Numbered from the stretch's first letter, positions 36,684 to 46,247 are shown. The stretch is DNA of 64,000 nt from Planctomycetota bacterium (GCA_020638855.1 JACKHT010000008.1:1-64000), one strand, 5' to 3'. The notes: generated by a model from the sequence alone, not told the origin. A program made the numbers and translations.

Positions 36684-37673
36684 CTACCAGCGCAGCAGCG
36701 AGGCGCCCCAAGTGAGGCCTGCGCCAAAGGCTACCATCACGACCAACTTGCCCTTCTGCAGCTGGCCGGAACGGTGGGCTTCGTCCAAGGCAATCGGAAT
36801 GCTGGCTGCAGACGTGTTGCCGTAGCGCTGGATGTTCAAGAAACACTTCTCACGGCCCCACCCGACCCGCTCCATCGCGCTTTCGATGATGCGCATGTTG
36901 ACCTGGTGCGGGATGACCAAACCGATTTCATCGTGGTCGTAGCCCTCGGTGATCTCGTTCATCAGGCTCGACATGGTGCTGACCGCAAAGCGGTAGACCT
37001 CGCGACCCTTGAGCCGGATGTAGTGGTTGGGTTCGTCGTAGCGGGGGCTGTCGTGGGGATCCTTGGCTCCGCCGGTCGGGATGTGGATGAAGTTGTAGCC
37101 GCTGCCATCCGCCCCGAGGATGTTGCCCAGGACCTCGCCCTGCTGGCATTCGTCGTAGGCCGTCACGATGGCCGCCCCGGCCCCGTCGCCAAACAGAATG
37201 ACCGAAGTACGGTCCGACTTGTCGAGGTAACGCGAAAGGGTTTCGGCACCAATCGCCAACACGCGCTTGGCGCGCCCCGAAGCGACAAACGATTCGGCCA
37301 CTTGCAGTGCCGTAAGGAAACCCGTGCAGGCTGCAGCGACGTCCATGGCGCCGGCCTTCTTGGCCCCCAAGCGATCCTGAACAAGGACCGCGCAGGAAGG
37401 CATCAGGTAGTCCGCTGTCAGCGTTCCCACCACGATGAGATCCAAATCCTCGGCGCGCATGCCCGCGTTCTCGAGGGCGCGTTGGGCAGCGACGGTGGCG
37501 AGGTCCGAGCAGTTCTGGCCGTCTTCGACCCAGCGACGTTCCTTGATCCCCGTACGCTGGATGATCCATTCGTCGTTCGTGTCGACCATGCGCGCAAAGT
37601 CGTCATTGGTCATCACGCGGTCAGGGACACAGGAACCGGTGCCAGCGATGCCTACGCGGATCAAAGATTTCAT
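36684..37673 (-). CDS. fabH: Beta-ketoacyl-ACP synthase III
   Basis: 329 residues from the ATG of MKSLIRVGIAGTGSCVP. The Cys-His-Asn triad is complete: DVAAACTGFLTAL (Cys116), IPHQVNMRII (His) and RYGNTSAASIPI (Asn). It starts fatty-acid synthesis by condensing acetyl-CoA with malonyl-ACP. It follows plsX and precedes fabD in the usual order. Confidence 0.97.
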   Translation of the reverse strand: MKSLIRVGIAGTGSCVPDRVMTNDDFARMVDTNDEWIIQRTGIKERRWVEDGQNCSDLATVAAQRALENAGMRAEDLDLIVVGTLTADYLMPSCAVLVQDRLGAKKAGAMDVAAACTGFLTALQVAESFVASGRAKRVLAIGAETLSRYLDKSDRTSVILFGDGAGAAIVTAYDECQQGEVLGNILGADGSGYNFIHIPTGGAKDPHDSPRYDEPNHYIRLKGREVYRFAVSTMSSLMNEITEGYDHDEIGLVIPHQVNMRIIESAMERVGWGREKCFLNIQRYGNTSAASIPIALDEAHRSGQLQKGKLVVMVAFGAGLTWGASLLRW

Positions 37674-37809
37674 GAAATTGCAGCGGGTTCGGTGCGCGGG
37701 CGCGGGGCCCCAGCCGTGGATCGCCCGCATGGTAGCCCAAGCCGGGTAGCGATTTCTCCCCTTGCGCGAGGCCTTTTTTGGACTCTTGGTGCGGGAAACC
37801 CCGCCAAAG

Positions 37810-38826
37810 TCACTCGGCGGCGGGTGCCGTGCGGCTTTCCAGGCCTCGCACGATGCTGGCGTTGACCTCGGAGTCGAGGGCCCGGGCGGCTAGCTTGAGG
37901 GCATTGTGGACGGCATGGCCGTCCGAGCGCCCATGACCGATGATGACCACCCCGTCCACGCCCAAGAGCAGCGCGCCACCGTACTCGGAGTAGTCGATGT
38001 GCCGTTTCACGTTCTTGAGTGCCTCGGGACCCCAACCTGCGGCATGGTCCTTCAACTCCCCCATCATCAATTGCAGCATGAAGCCCGACAGCCCTTCCAT
38101 CAGTTTGAGGGCCACGTTGCCCGTGAATCCGTCGGTCACCACCACGTCGGATTTGCCCTGGAAGATGTCTCCGCCTTCGACGTTGCCGATGAAGTCCAGT
38201 TTGGCCTCGTGCAGCAGTTTGTGCGCCGTTTGCAGCACTTCCGTACCCTTGCTGTCCTCTTCACCAATGTTGAGCAAACCCACGCGCGGCTTGGGCACGC
38301 CCAGGCAGTCGCGTTGCAGGAGCGAACCCATGATGCCGTAGGCCACGAGGTCTTCGGGTTTGGGCACGGTGTTGGCGCCCATGTCCAACAGCGTCAAAGG
38401 GCTGCCCGTGATGTTGAGCGTGACGGCGATTCCGGGGCGACGGACTCCGGCCAGGGTTCCCAGCATCAAGGTGGCGGCGCCCACCACGGCGCCCGTGTTG
38501 CCCATGCTGACAAACGCACCGGTATCCCCGGTCTTGACGCTGTGGGTTCCAACAACGATCGAGGAATGCCGCTTGGCGCGCAGCGCTTGGGCGGGCTTTT
38601 CATCCATGCCGATGGCTTCGGGGGCATGCACCACGGTGAATCCCGGGTTGCCGCCGCGGGCGGTCAACGAGGATTCGATGTGCTGAGCGTCGCCGTACAG
38701 CACGATGCGATCCGCCGGAATCGCCTCGCCATCGGTGGCGGTGACGGCCATCCAAGCGCCATCGAGGATGGCATCCGGTGCCCGGTCTCCGCCTAGCACG
38801 TCCAAACCGATGCGGGCTGTGCTCAT
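37810..38826 (-). CDS. plsX: Phosphate acyltransferase
   Basis: 338 residues with LDVLGGDRAPDAILDGA at the N-terminus and the family segments HAPEAIGMDEKPAQALRAKRHSSI, SMGNTGAVVGAATLMLG and VTDGFTGNVALKLMEGL. It makes acyl-phosphate from acyl-ACP for membrane phospholipid synthesis. It lies between rpmF and fabH, its conserved position in many bacteria. Confidence 0.97.
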   Translation of the reverse strand: MSTARIGLDVLGGDRAPDAILDGAWMAVTATDGEAIPADRIVLYGDAQHIESSLTARGGNPGFTVVHAPEAIGMDEKPAQALRAKRHSSIVVGTHSVKTGDTGAFVSMGNTGAVVGAATLMLGTLAGVRRPGIAVTLNITGSPLTLLDMGANTVPKPEDLVAYGIMGSLLQRDCLGVPKPRVGLLNIGEEDSKGTEVLQTAHKLLHEAKLDFIGNVEGGDIFQGKSDVVVTDGFTGNVALKLMEGLSGFMLQLMMGELKDHAAGWGPEALKNVKRHIDYSEYGGALLLGVDGVVIIGHGRSDGHAVHNALKLAARALDSEVNASIVRGLESRTAPAAE

Positions 38827-38898
38827 GATCGCAGGGGCCCTAGGGGTGCCCGGGCCAGGGGCTTAGGAGACGAGGGATTGGGAAGCGGCAACAGGCGA

Positions 38899-39105
38899 CT
38901 AGAAGTCTTCGCGTTCGAAGACTTCAAATCCGCCGTCGCCACCCTTCTTGAATCCGTAGTGGGTGGATTCCTTCTCGTTGACCCGATGGGGACGGGTCAA
39001 AGCACCCGAGCGCGGATCGCGCTGCAGGGCTTGCGGCTCCAAGGCCAAGTGGGAGCGACGTTTGTTCTTGGCGGACTTGGAAATGCGTCGTTTGGGGTGG
39101 GCCAT
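38899..39105 (-). CDS. rpmF: 50S ribosomal protein bL32
   Basis: 68 residues from the ATG of MAHPKRRISKSAKNKRRSH; the track frame is open 27 codons upstream but the protein starts here. The basic N-terminus is typical of bL32. The Cys pairs seen in zinc-binding bL32 are absent. The C-terminus (GGDGGFEVFEREDF) is acidic. It heads the plsX-fab cluster. Confidence 0.92.
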   Translation of the reverse strand: MAHPKRRISKSAKNKRRSHLALEPQALQRDPRSGALTRPHRVNEKESTHYGFKKGGDGGFEVFEREDF

Positions 39106-39262
39106 GGAACCGGCTTTCTTTGCAGATGGGGGGCTTGGGTGCCCAAAGGGCTGGGGACAAGCGGAGGACGATACCCCCGCTAGCATTGCGAGTCAACGGG
39201 ACACCAGGCCCGGCCCCCCAAATCCCGTCCCTGGGTAGGGGCTGGGATGCAGGTCGGCCGGG

Positions 39263-39290
39263 GCCGGCTGCCCGAGGGGGGCCAGCCGGC
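39263..39290 (-). terminator. Hairpin directly after alaS
   Basis: GCCGGCTG (39263-39270) pairs with CAGCCGGC (39283-39290), leaving a 12-base loop. It begins immediately after the alaS stop codon. There is no T tract, so it may be a weak terminator or an RNA-stabilising stem. Confidence 0.5.
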
Positions 39291-41996
39291 TTAGAGGGTG
39301 GCGGCGAGCGCGTTGCGGGCCGCTTCGAGGGCCTGGGGCGCGGCCGCCACGTTCTGGCCTTGGCCCTGGGCGGATTCGGGGCGGCCTCCGCCCCCCCCAC
39401 CCAGGATGCCGGCCAAGGTCTTGGCCACCTTGCCGGCTTGCCAGCCCTTTTCGAGCGCGGCTCCGCGGCTGAGGATCACGAACGGAATCTTGTCCCCATC
39501 GCGGCCGAAGAGCACCACCGCCAGGTCCGGGCCCAGGGACTGCAAGCGGTCCCCAAGGGCGCGCAGCGAAGCGCTGTCGACGTCCGGCAGGTCAAACACT
39601 CCGCTGGGAACCCCCGAGCGGGGCTCGAGCGCGGCTTTCACCCGGTCGAACACAACCCCGACGTCGCTGGCGGCCTGTTGGCTGCCCGCTTTCTTGGCCT
39701 TCTTGAGGTCACCCAGAAGCGACGCCACCCGTTCGGGTACTTCGCTCTCTTTGACTTTCAACTCGCGGGCGGTTTGGGCCAAGAGCCCGCGGACTTCGGC
39801 AAGGTGCTCCAGCGCACCCTCATGGGTCAAAGCCTCGATGCGGCGCACCCCCGCTTGGATGGCGCGCTCGGTGGCGATCACGAACGGACCGATGTCGCCT
39901 GCAGCATGCACGTGGGTGCCGCCGCACAGTTCCATCGACCAGCCGCCCACGTCCACCACGCGGACTTCGTCCCCGTACTTCTCGCCGAAGAGGGCCATCA
40001 CGCCGCGAGCCTTGGCGCCTTCGAAGGTTTCCAGCGAAGTGCACACGGCTTCGTTGCGCAGGATTTGCGCGTTGACCCGTCGCTCCACGTCGGCCACCTC
40101 GGCGCTCGTGAGCCCTTTGGGGTGGCTGAAGTCGAAGCGCAAGCGGTCGGGTCCCACGTAGGAGCCCTGTTGGGTGACGTGTTCGCCCAGAACCTCGCGC
40201 AATGCCTTGTGCAATAGGTGGGTCGCCGTGTGGTTGGCCATGGTCCGGCGGCGCTTGGCACCATCGACACGGGCCACCAGCGCCGAACCCGGGGCCGCCT
40301 GGCCGCGAGCTTTGCCCAGGTGCACAACGATGTCACCAATGCGCTGGGTGCTTTCCACCTCCAGCAACAGCTGGCCGTGCGCATCCTCGATGCGCCCCGC
40401 ATCCCCCACTTGGCCCCCGCCTTCGGCGTAGAACGGGGAGCGATCGAGTACCCAGCGTTCGCCCTTGCCCTCATCGGGGAAGCGGGCCAACAGGTGCGCG
40501 GTCTGCACCAACGACCCCTCGCCCGGTTCGTGGTAGGTGGAAACCGTAGAGGCCAATTCGCTGACCTGTTCGGCGGAGAGCAATTGCTTGAAATGCCCTT
40601 CGCTCTTGGAGATTTCGCTGTGGGCGTTGGCGGCCTTCTCCCAACCGGCGCTGTCCAACTGCAAGCCCCTTTCGGCCGCCATCAGGCGCACCAAGTCTTC
40701 GGGAAAGCCGTAGGTCGCGTAGAGTTCGTACGCGCCGCGCCCCTCGAGGGTGGCCCCTTGGGCGAGTTCGCGCGTCATCCGGTCGAATTGGACAATCCCG
40801 CGCTGCAGGGTGCGGCGGAACGATTCCTCTTCGCTGCGCAACACCAAGCGAACGTGGTCTTGGCGCGCCACCATCTCGGGGAAGGCTTGACCCAGTACCT
40901 CGATGACGGGGGTGACCAATTCGAATAGAAAAGGCTCCTCGAGGCCGAGGGTCTGCAACCCGTAGCGTGACGCGCGGCGGATCAATCGGCGCAGCACGTA
41001 GCCACGACCCTCGTTGGAGGGCAGGGCTCCATCGGCCAAAGCGCTGGTGACCGCGCGGACGTGGTCGGCGCAAACCCGGAAAGCGATGTCGGTCGCCGAG
41101 TCGCTGCCGTAGGCGCGCCCGGTAACCCGGCTGAGCGCCGCGAAGATCGGCGAAAAGAGGTCCGTGTCGTAGTTGGAGTGCTTGCCTTGCAACACCGAAA
41201 GCACGCGCTCAAAGCCCATGCCCGTATCGATGCATCCAGCGGGGAGGCGCTGCAGCGAACCGTTGTCGAGGCGGTTGAACTGCATGAATACCAGGTTGCA
41301 CAGCTCGATGAAGCGCTCGTTGCCCGCGTTGACCCCGATGCTCGGGTTGGCGCCATCGGCAGGATCGTCGTTCGGGCCGCCGCGGTCGATGTGGAGCTCG
41401 GAGCAAGGGCCGCAAGGGCCGGTCTCCCCCATCTCCCAGAAGTTGTCCTTCCGGCCGAAGCGCAACACGTGGCTGGGGTCGACATCGGTTAGCTCGAGCC
41501 ACAAGGCTTCCGCTTCGGTGTCGGCTTCCAGGCCATCTTCGGCGTCGCCCCCGAACACGGTCACCCACAATCGTTCTTTGGGCAACTTCCAAACCTCGGT
41601 CAAGAGCTGCCAATGCCACAGGATGGCCTCGCGCTTGAAGTAGTCCCCGAAGGACCAGTTGCCCAGCATTTCGAAGAAGGTGTGGTGGTAGGTATCGACC
41701 CCCACCTCCTCCAAATCGTTGTGCTTGCCCTGGACCCGGATGCATTTCTGGGTGTCTACGGCCCGCTGGTAGTCGCGCTTGCCGGTACCCAGAAAGACAT
41801 CTTTGAACTGATTCATCCCCGCATTGATGAAGAGCAGCGTCGGGTCATCCTGGGGGAAGACGGGAGACGAGGGCACGATCCGGTGGCCCCGCTCAGCAAA
41901 GAAATCCAGAAAGCTCTGTCGTACCGCGTTTTGCGGGGGAAACGCGGTTTGCTTGATCGCGTCTTGCTTGGGAGTGGGGTGGGAAGGTTGCGACAT
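39291..41996 (-). CDS. alaS: Alanine--tRNA ligase
   Basis: 901 residues, within the family range. The catalytic core has RQSFLDFFAERGHRIVPSSPVFP and FINAGMNQFKDVFLG. The editing domain carries the zinc-site HTATHLLHKAL and CGGTHVHAAGDIG, and the C-Ala domain follows, ending with a GGGGGGRPESAQGQG stretch. It charges tRNA-Ala and clears mischarged Ser/Gly. It also charges the tmRNA encoded at 47672-48028. Confidence 0.97.
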   Translation of the reverse strand: MSQPSHPTPKQDAIKQTAFPPQNAVRQSFLDFFAERGHRIVPSSPVFPQDDPTLLFINAGMNQFKDVFLGTGKRDYQRAVDTQKCIRVQGKHNDLEEVGVDTYHHTFFEMLGNWSFGDYFKREAILWHWQLLTEVWKLPKERLWVTVFGGDAEDGLEADTEAEALWLELTDVDPSHVLRFGRKDNFWEMGETGPCGPCSELHIDRGGPNDDPADGANPSIGVNAGNERFIELCNLVFMQFNRLDNGSLQRLPAGCIDTGMGFERVLSVLQGKHSNYDTDLFSPIFAALSRVTGRAYGSDSATDIAFRVCADHVRAVTSALADGALPSNEGRGYVLRRLIRRASRYGLQTLGLEEPFLFELVTPVIEVLGQAFPEMVARQDHVRLVLRSEEESFRRTLQRGIVQFDRMTRELAQGATLEGRGAYELYATYGFPEDLVRLMAAERGLQLDSAGWEKAANAHSEISKSEGHFKQLLSAEQVSELASTVSTYHEPGEGSLVQTAHLLARFPDEGKGERWVLDRSPFYAEGGGQVGDAGRIEDAHGQLLLEVESTQRIGDIVVHLGKARGQAAPGSALVARVDGAKRRRTMANHTATHLLHKALREVLGEHVTQQGSYVGPDRLRFDFSHPKGLTSAEVADVERRVNAQILRNEAVCTSLETFEGAKARGVMALFGEKYGDEVRVVDVGGWSMELCGGTHVHAAGDIGPFVIATERAIQAGVRRIEALTHEGALEHLAEVRGLLAQTARELKVKESEVPERVASLLGDLKKAKKAGSQQAASDVGVVFDRVKAALEPRSGVPSGVFDLPDVDSASLRALGDRLQSLGPDLAVVLFGRDGDKIPFVILSRGAALEKGWQAGKVAKTLAGILGGGGGGRPESAQGQGQNVAAAPQALEAARNALAATL

Positions 41997-42135
41997 GGCC
42001 CTGGGGCGGGTGGTGGTGCGGCACGGGTGGCACCGCGGGTGCGAGGTTGGCGAAGCGGCGTTGGGAAGTCCGTATCTTAGGCCAATCGGGGGCTGGGACC
42101 AACACGCTAGGGCGCAGGCAGGCAGGAACCAAAGC

Positions 42136-42174
42136 CACCCGGCCCCCGCTTCGCTAGAAGCCGAGGGCCGGGTG
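42136..42174 (-). terminator. Terminator of recA
   Basis: CACCCGGCCC (42136-42145) pairs with GGGCCGGGTG (42165-42174), with a smaller GCTTC/GAAGC stem inside. On the minus strand the hairpin follows the recA stop by about 28 bases and is trailed by a T-rich GGCTTTGGTTCC. Confidence 0.75.
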
Positions 42175-42202
42175 TGCGACAGGCTGGGTACTGGCTACGC
42201 AA

Positions 42203-43351
42203 TCAGCTCTTGGCAGCTGCGGCAGAGGCTTTCGAGGGCGCCTTCGCCGTCTCCGGGGTCGGAGTAGCAGCCTCGTCCGAGGCTTCTTCGAGCGCTTCGG
42301 GCGCGGGCTCCGGCACCGCAAAGTGCACCCGAATGGCTTGGTCGATCACCTTGGCCAGGTCCGGGTTGTCGGTCAGGAAGCTGCGGGATTTCTCCATGCC
42401 TTGCCCAAGGCGGATCTCTCCGTCCTTGGGGTGTTTCATCGAGTACCAGGTACCCGATTTCTGCACGATTCCAGCGCGCTGACCCAGTTCGAGCAGTTCG
42501 CCTTCGCGGCTGATGCCTTGGTTGAACAGGATGTCGAACTCGATCTTGCGGAACGGCGGGGCGATCTTGTTCTTGACCACGGTGACCCGGGTGCGGTTGC
42601 CCACCACCTCGTCGCCGTCCTTGAGTTGACCAATCCGGCGGATGTCCAGGCGGACCGAGGTGTAGAACTTGAGCGCGCGTCCCCCGGTGGTCGTCTCGGG
42701 GCTACCGAACATGACCCCGATCTTCTCGCGGATCTGGTTGATGAAGATCACCAGGCAGTTGGAGCGGGAGATGGCTCCGGTGAGTTTGCGCATGCCCTGG
42801 CTCATCAAGCGCGCATGCAGGCCCACGAAGCTATCGCCCATCTCGCCTTCGATTTCCGCACGCGGAACGAGGGCTGCCACCGAGTCGACAATCACCACGT
42901 CCACGGCATTCGAGCGCACGAGGGTTTCGGTGATTTCCAAGGCTTGCTCGCCCGTATCGGGCTGGCTGACCAGCAGGTCATCGAGGCGCACGCCGAGCTT
43001 GCGAGCGTAGGTCGGATCGAGCGCGTGCTCGGCGTCGACAAAGGCGCAAATGCCCCCTTCGAGTTGGGCCTGGGCGGCCACATGCAGCGCTAGGGTGGTC
43101 TTACCCGAGCTTTCCGGTCCGTAGACCTCGACGATGCGGCCGCGGGGTAGACCCTTGCCGCCGAGCGCCATGTCCAAACCGATCGAACCGGTGAGGATGC
43201 CCGTGATTTCACGGATCAGCCCGTGGTGGCCGAGCCGCATGATCGACCCTTTTCCGTAGCTTTTTTCGATCTCGCCCAGGGCCGCACTGAGGGCCTTGTC
43301 GCGTTGGTCGTTGCCGACCGGGATCTCGTTATTCGCTTTGCGCGTACTCAT
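42203..43351 (-). CDS. recA: Recombinase RecA
   Basis: 382 residues from the ATG of MSTRKANNEIPVG. It has the Walker A GPESSGKTTLAL, ALDPTYARKLGV, Walker B VVIVDSVAAL, and the DNA-binding loops around GDSFVGLHARLMSQGMRKLTG and NQIREKIGVMFGSPETTTGGRALKF. The C-terminal tail is extended and Ala/Glu/Pro-rich instead of the short acidic tail of E. coli. It forms filaments on single-stranded DNA for repair and the SOS response. No lexA or recX lies nearby. A 15-bp duplication sits about 100 bp upstream. Confidence 0.98.
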   Translation of the reverse strand: MSTRKANNEIPVGNDQRDKALSAALGEIEKSYGKGSIMRLGHHGLIREITGILTGSIGLDMALGGKGLPRGRIVEVYGPESSGKTTLALHVAAQAQLEGGICAFVDAEHALDPTYARKLGVRLDDLLVSQPDTGEQALEITETLVRSNAVDVVIVDSVAALVPRAEIEGEMGDSFVGLHARLMSQGMRKLTGAISRSNCLVIFINQIREKIGVMFGSPETTTGGRALKFYTSVRLDIRRIGQLKDGDEVVGNRTRVTVVKNKIAPPFRKIEFDILFNQGISREGELLELGQRAGIVQKSGTWYSMKHPKDGEIRLGQGMEKSRSFLTDNPDLAKVIDQAIRVHFAVPEPAPEALEEASDEAATPTPETAKAPSKASAAAAKS

Positions 43352-43445
43352 GGATATCCATTGGGCGGTTGAACACTCCCCGCCCGGGAGGGGACGCCGA
43401 GTCTGCCTCAAGACTCAGCCTTGCTTGCGATCAGGTTCTTCTTCG

Positions 43446-43475
43446 GTGGATCGTTCTAGGGTGGATCGTTCTAGG
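43446..43475 (+). repeat. 15-bp perfect tandem duplication upstream of recA
   Basis: GTGGATCGTTCTAGG occurs at 43446-43460 and 43461-43475. It lies about 95-125 bases upstream of the recA start and could include binding sites for a regulator; no known SOS box is evident. Confidence 0.85.
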
Positions 43476-43786
43476 CCCATTCTAGCCGGGGCCCAGGCCC
43501 AGTTTCACGCTTCGGAAGCTGCAAAACCCTGGCGAAGCGAGAACGGTCCAGGCACGGACCATTCGATGCCAGGCCAAGTCCCCAGGACCACCCCGCGGCC
43601 CACCCTGCGGCCCACCCTAGACCTTCCGAGGGGCCCGTGGGTTGCCCCCCAGGCGGCAAAAAATCGAACCAAGTCCTCCCTTGGCAGCCCGGAGACCCCG
43701 GGGGGGCGGATGCGCGGGCCAAAAGGTCCCCAGGTTGACGGAACCGCTGGTGACAAGCGACCGTCCTAAGTGCCCTGGGAGAAGGT

Positions 43787-43874
43787 GGGCAGGGGCGCCG
43801 CACGCGCCCCTGCCCGGGCTGATGACTCTCCTGAAATTCAACCCAGGAGCCTTCCGTAAGGAGACTCCTGGGTT
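43787..43874 (-). terminator. Two strong stem-loops in tandem (terminator or structured RNA)
   Basis: Stem one: 12 perfect base pairs, 43787-43798 with 43804-43815, loop of five. Stem two: 10 base pairs, 43840-43849 with 43865-43874, with a CCTT/AAGG mini-stem inside the loop. They lie 110-200 bases beyond the stop of the PfkB kinase on the minus strand. On the plus strand stem two is followed by GTTTACGTTGTT, so either strand is possible. Confidence 0.55.
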
Positions 43875-43984
43875 GTTTACGTTGTTCGTGCAAGGTTTGG
43901 GGCAAGCAAACCCCAAAATCGTACTTTGGATGGGCTGGAAGCGAGGTTTCCCCACGAAATCCACTGCGCCAAGGGCCCCAACCC

Positions 43985-44899
43985 CTAGATCGTGCAGATC
44001 GAGGCCAACTCCTCGTAGCGAGCCTGGAGGTGGTCGGCGGTGCGGGGAATCAACGTTTCGATGCTGAACCCCTGCACGCAGAAGCTTGCGGTGACGGTTC
44101 CGAACAGCATCGCGCGGCGCAGGGCCGCAGGGCTCACGTCCCCGTCCCGGACCAAAGAGCCCATGAATCCGCCCGCAAAGCAGTCCCCGGCCCCCGTCGG
44201 ATCGATGACTTCGGTGATCGGATAGGCCGGCAGCGAAAAGTGCACGTCCTCCCCCATCAGGAAGGCTCCGTGTTCCCCCTTCTTGAGGATCACGTAGCGC
44301 GGCCCCAGCTCCAGCACTTGATGGGCCGCTTGGATTAGGTTCGATTTGCCGGTCAACAGGCGGGCTTCCTCGTCATTCAGGATCAGCCCATCGACCCGCT
44401 TCAAAAGGTGCTTGAGGTCATCGAGCGCCACGTCGATCCACAGGTTCATGGTGTCGGCCACGACGAATGGCTTGCCATGGACTTGGTCCAGGGCCCGCTC
44501 CTGGACGGCCGGGTGGGCGTTGGCGAGGAACACAAAGCGCGAGTCGCGGTACGCCTCGGGCACCTTGGGGTCGAAGTGCTCGAGCACGTTCAACTCGGTG
44601 AAGGTGGTGTGGCGCGTGTTCCAATCGGGCTCGTAGCGTCCACCCCAGCGAAAGGTTCGCCCCGGGGCGACTTCGACGCCCTCGGTGTCGATGCCTAGCC
44701 CTTGCAGTGCTTCCAAATCAAACTTGCGGAAGTCTTCCCCTACCACCCCCACCAAGCGCGGTCCAGGGTCCCCCGGCTTGCGCATCAGCGACGCGGCGAC
44801 GGCGCAGTACATGGCCGATCCGCCCAGCAGGTCCTCCCGCTTGTCGTTTTGGGTTTCGACGTTGTCGTAGGCAAGGGTTCCGATGACGAGCAGGGGCAT
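43985..44899 (-). CDS. PfkB-family carbohydrate/nucleoside kinase
   Basis: 304 residues from the ATG of MPLLVIGTLAYDNVET. The N-terminal glycine motif is LLGGSAMYCAVAASL, and the C-terminal ATP/catalytic motif is VIDPTGAGDCFAGGFMGSL with the base Asp. It phosphorylates a sugar or nucleoside with ATP; the substrate cannot be told. It is the last gene on the strand before the recA-upstream gap; the upstream flippase-like gene ends 100 bases away. Confidence 0.88.
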   Translation of the reverse strand: MPLLVIGTLAYDNVETQNDKREDLLGGSAMYCAVAASLMRKPGDPGPRLVGVVGEDFRKFDLEALQGLGIDTEGVEVAPGRTFRWGGRYEPDWNTRHTTFTELNVLEHFDPKVPEAYRDSRFVFLANAHPAVQERALDQVHGKPFVVADTMNLWIDVALDDLKHLLKRVDGLILNDEEARLLTGKSNLIQAAHQVLELGPRYVILKKGEHGAFLMGEDVHFSLPAYPITEVIDPTGAGDCFAGGFMGSLVRDGDVSPAALRRAMLFGTVTASFCVQGFSIETLIPRTADHLQARYEELASICTI

Positions 44900-44999
44900 G
44901 GGCACACGGGCAGGGGGGCAAAAAGCGGGTAAGGCCGCCAAGGCGACCGGGTATTGGAACGGCCCAGGGGGGCGGGGTCAAACCCGGAGCGCCCTGGAA

Positions 45000-46247
45000 T
45001 CATTCGTGGACAAGTGGCTCGAGGGCGCCCGGCTGCTCGCCTTCCGACTCGGCCTCGCGCCACTCCTGGCGCAGGGCTGCGCCGCCGGGGAGCAGGAGGA
45101 CCAACCCACCCAGGAGGCCCTGCAAGAACATCCCCAAGCGGTAGGTGATGCTCGCTGCGACCCCAATCGTGTACGAGCCGCCCGCCAGCCGTAGCAGCGA
45201 TCCTGCCAGCACTTCTCCAACCCCCAAACCACCCGGCGAAATGGGCACAGCGGAGAGGGTATTCATCACCGCTGCGATGCAGACGTAGTCGTGGAAGCTG
45301 TGGTTGTCTCCCAAGGCGCTGCCCAGGACCCACAGGGCTCCGGATGCGCCCAGGTGGTTGAGGATCGATAGGAAAATCGCCACCAAGATGGCTCCTGGGC
45401 GCGTGCCGTAGTGGCGCAAGGCCGCATCCAAGGCATGGAATTGCTCGGAGGCGGGCAGCCGGTCGAGCAGCTTGGCGATCGGCAAATGGGTCCGCAGCCA
45501 GGGGTTCACGAGGGCCAATCCACCCAGGAGCATGGCCAGCGTAGCCGCCAGCACGGGCAGACGCAGCGCCGCAAAGCGGTCGTCGTTGGCGTAGATGGCG
45601 ATCGTCGCGAGCAACGCCATGGCGAACAGGCCCAGCAGACGGTCCATGAACACGCTCATGAGCGCTGCCGCGCGCCGTTCGGGGTGACCCTTGACCATCC
45701 AATAGGCCCGGGCCAGGTCCCCACCGCTGACTCCGGGCAGGATCAAGTTGAAGAACAGACCGACGAAGGTCACGCGCAACACTTGGGTCCAACGGGTTGG
45801 GCAGCCGGCGGCGATGAGCAGCAGATACCAGCGCGTGATGACCACCAAGGTGCAGCCCAATAGGAAGGCCAGGGCGGGCAAGAGCGCGGTCCACTGCAAT
45901 TCGCGGAACACCCTTGGCAGGCCCGGCCGCCACTCGGCTACGGAAACCATGGCACTACCCTGCTCCCAGCCCAGGCGGTCGGCGGTGGCCCGGACGCGGG
46001 TTCCAATCGGCAGATCGGGCGCGGCCAACGGCTTGTGGCTAGGCGCCGATTCCACCACGAATTCGACTTCCTCGGCTTGCCAAGGGCCCTGCAGGGTGCC
46101 CTCCCATTCCGCGGGGGTCTGATCCTTTTCGAAGGTGACCAGCAGGCGATCTTTCCAAGGAACGGTCTGGTACACCACCCAAACCAAGAGCGCTGCAACC
46201 AAGAGGCCCAGCACGCGGCGGGCTAGGCGGCGATGGTGCGGACTCAT
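45000..46247 (-). CDS. Flippase-like / lysylphosphatidylglycerol synthase transmembrane family protein
   Basis: 415 residues. An N-terminal membrane helix (LGLLVAALLVWVVY) is followed by a ~70-residue extracytoplasmic segment and then about seven more helices. The family signature is present: RWYLLLIAAGCPTRWTQVLRVTFVGLFFNLILPGVSGGDLARAYWM, DRLLGLFAM, and SAVPISPGGLGVGEVLAG. Members span the inner membrane and are linked to lipid or glycolipid movement. Start and upstream stop overlap (ATGA), so it is coupled to the gene before it. Confidence 0.85.
   Translation of the reverse strand: MSPHHRRLARRVLGLLVAALLVWVVYQTVPWKDRLLVTFEKDQTPAEWEGTLQGPWQAEEVEFVVESAPSHKPLAAPDLPIGTRVRATADRLGWEQGSAMVSVAEWRPGLPRVFRELQWTALLPALAFLLGCTLVVITRWYLLLIAAGCPTRWTQVLRVTFVGLFFNLILPGVSGGDLARAYWMVKGHPERRAAALMSVFMDRLLGLFAMALLATIAIYANDDRFAALRLPVLAATLAMLLGGLALVNPWLRTHLPIAKLLDRLPASEQFHALDAALRHYGTRPGAILVAIFLSILNHLGASGALWVLGSALGDNHSFHDYVCIAAVMNTLSAVPISPGGLGVGEVLAGSLLRLAGGSYTIGVAASITYRLGMFLQGLLGGLVLLLPGGAALRQEWREAESEGEQPGALEPLVHE

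Larger units (their letters stand above)
43352..43984. other. 633-bp region without a credible gene, upstream of recA
   Basis: The region holds the recA promoter area, a 15-bp tandem duplication (43446-43475), a 12-bp duplication of GCGGCCCACCCT (43595-43618), and two strong stem-loops: GGGCAGGGGCGC/GCGCCCCTGCCC (43787-43815) and AACCCAGGAG/CTCCTGGGTT (43840-43874). Open frames on both strands are low in recognisable protein pattern and rich in Pro, Arg and Gly, so I treat it as non-coding. It may also contain the terminator of the PfkB kinase gene that ends at 43985. Confidence 0.6.

Noticed and set aside
43471..43984. Open frames on both strands in the recA-upstream gap
   Set aside because: Pro/Arg/Gly-rich, no ribosome sites and no recognisable pattern; they also cross two strong stem-loops.
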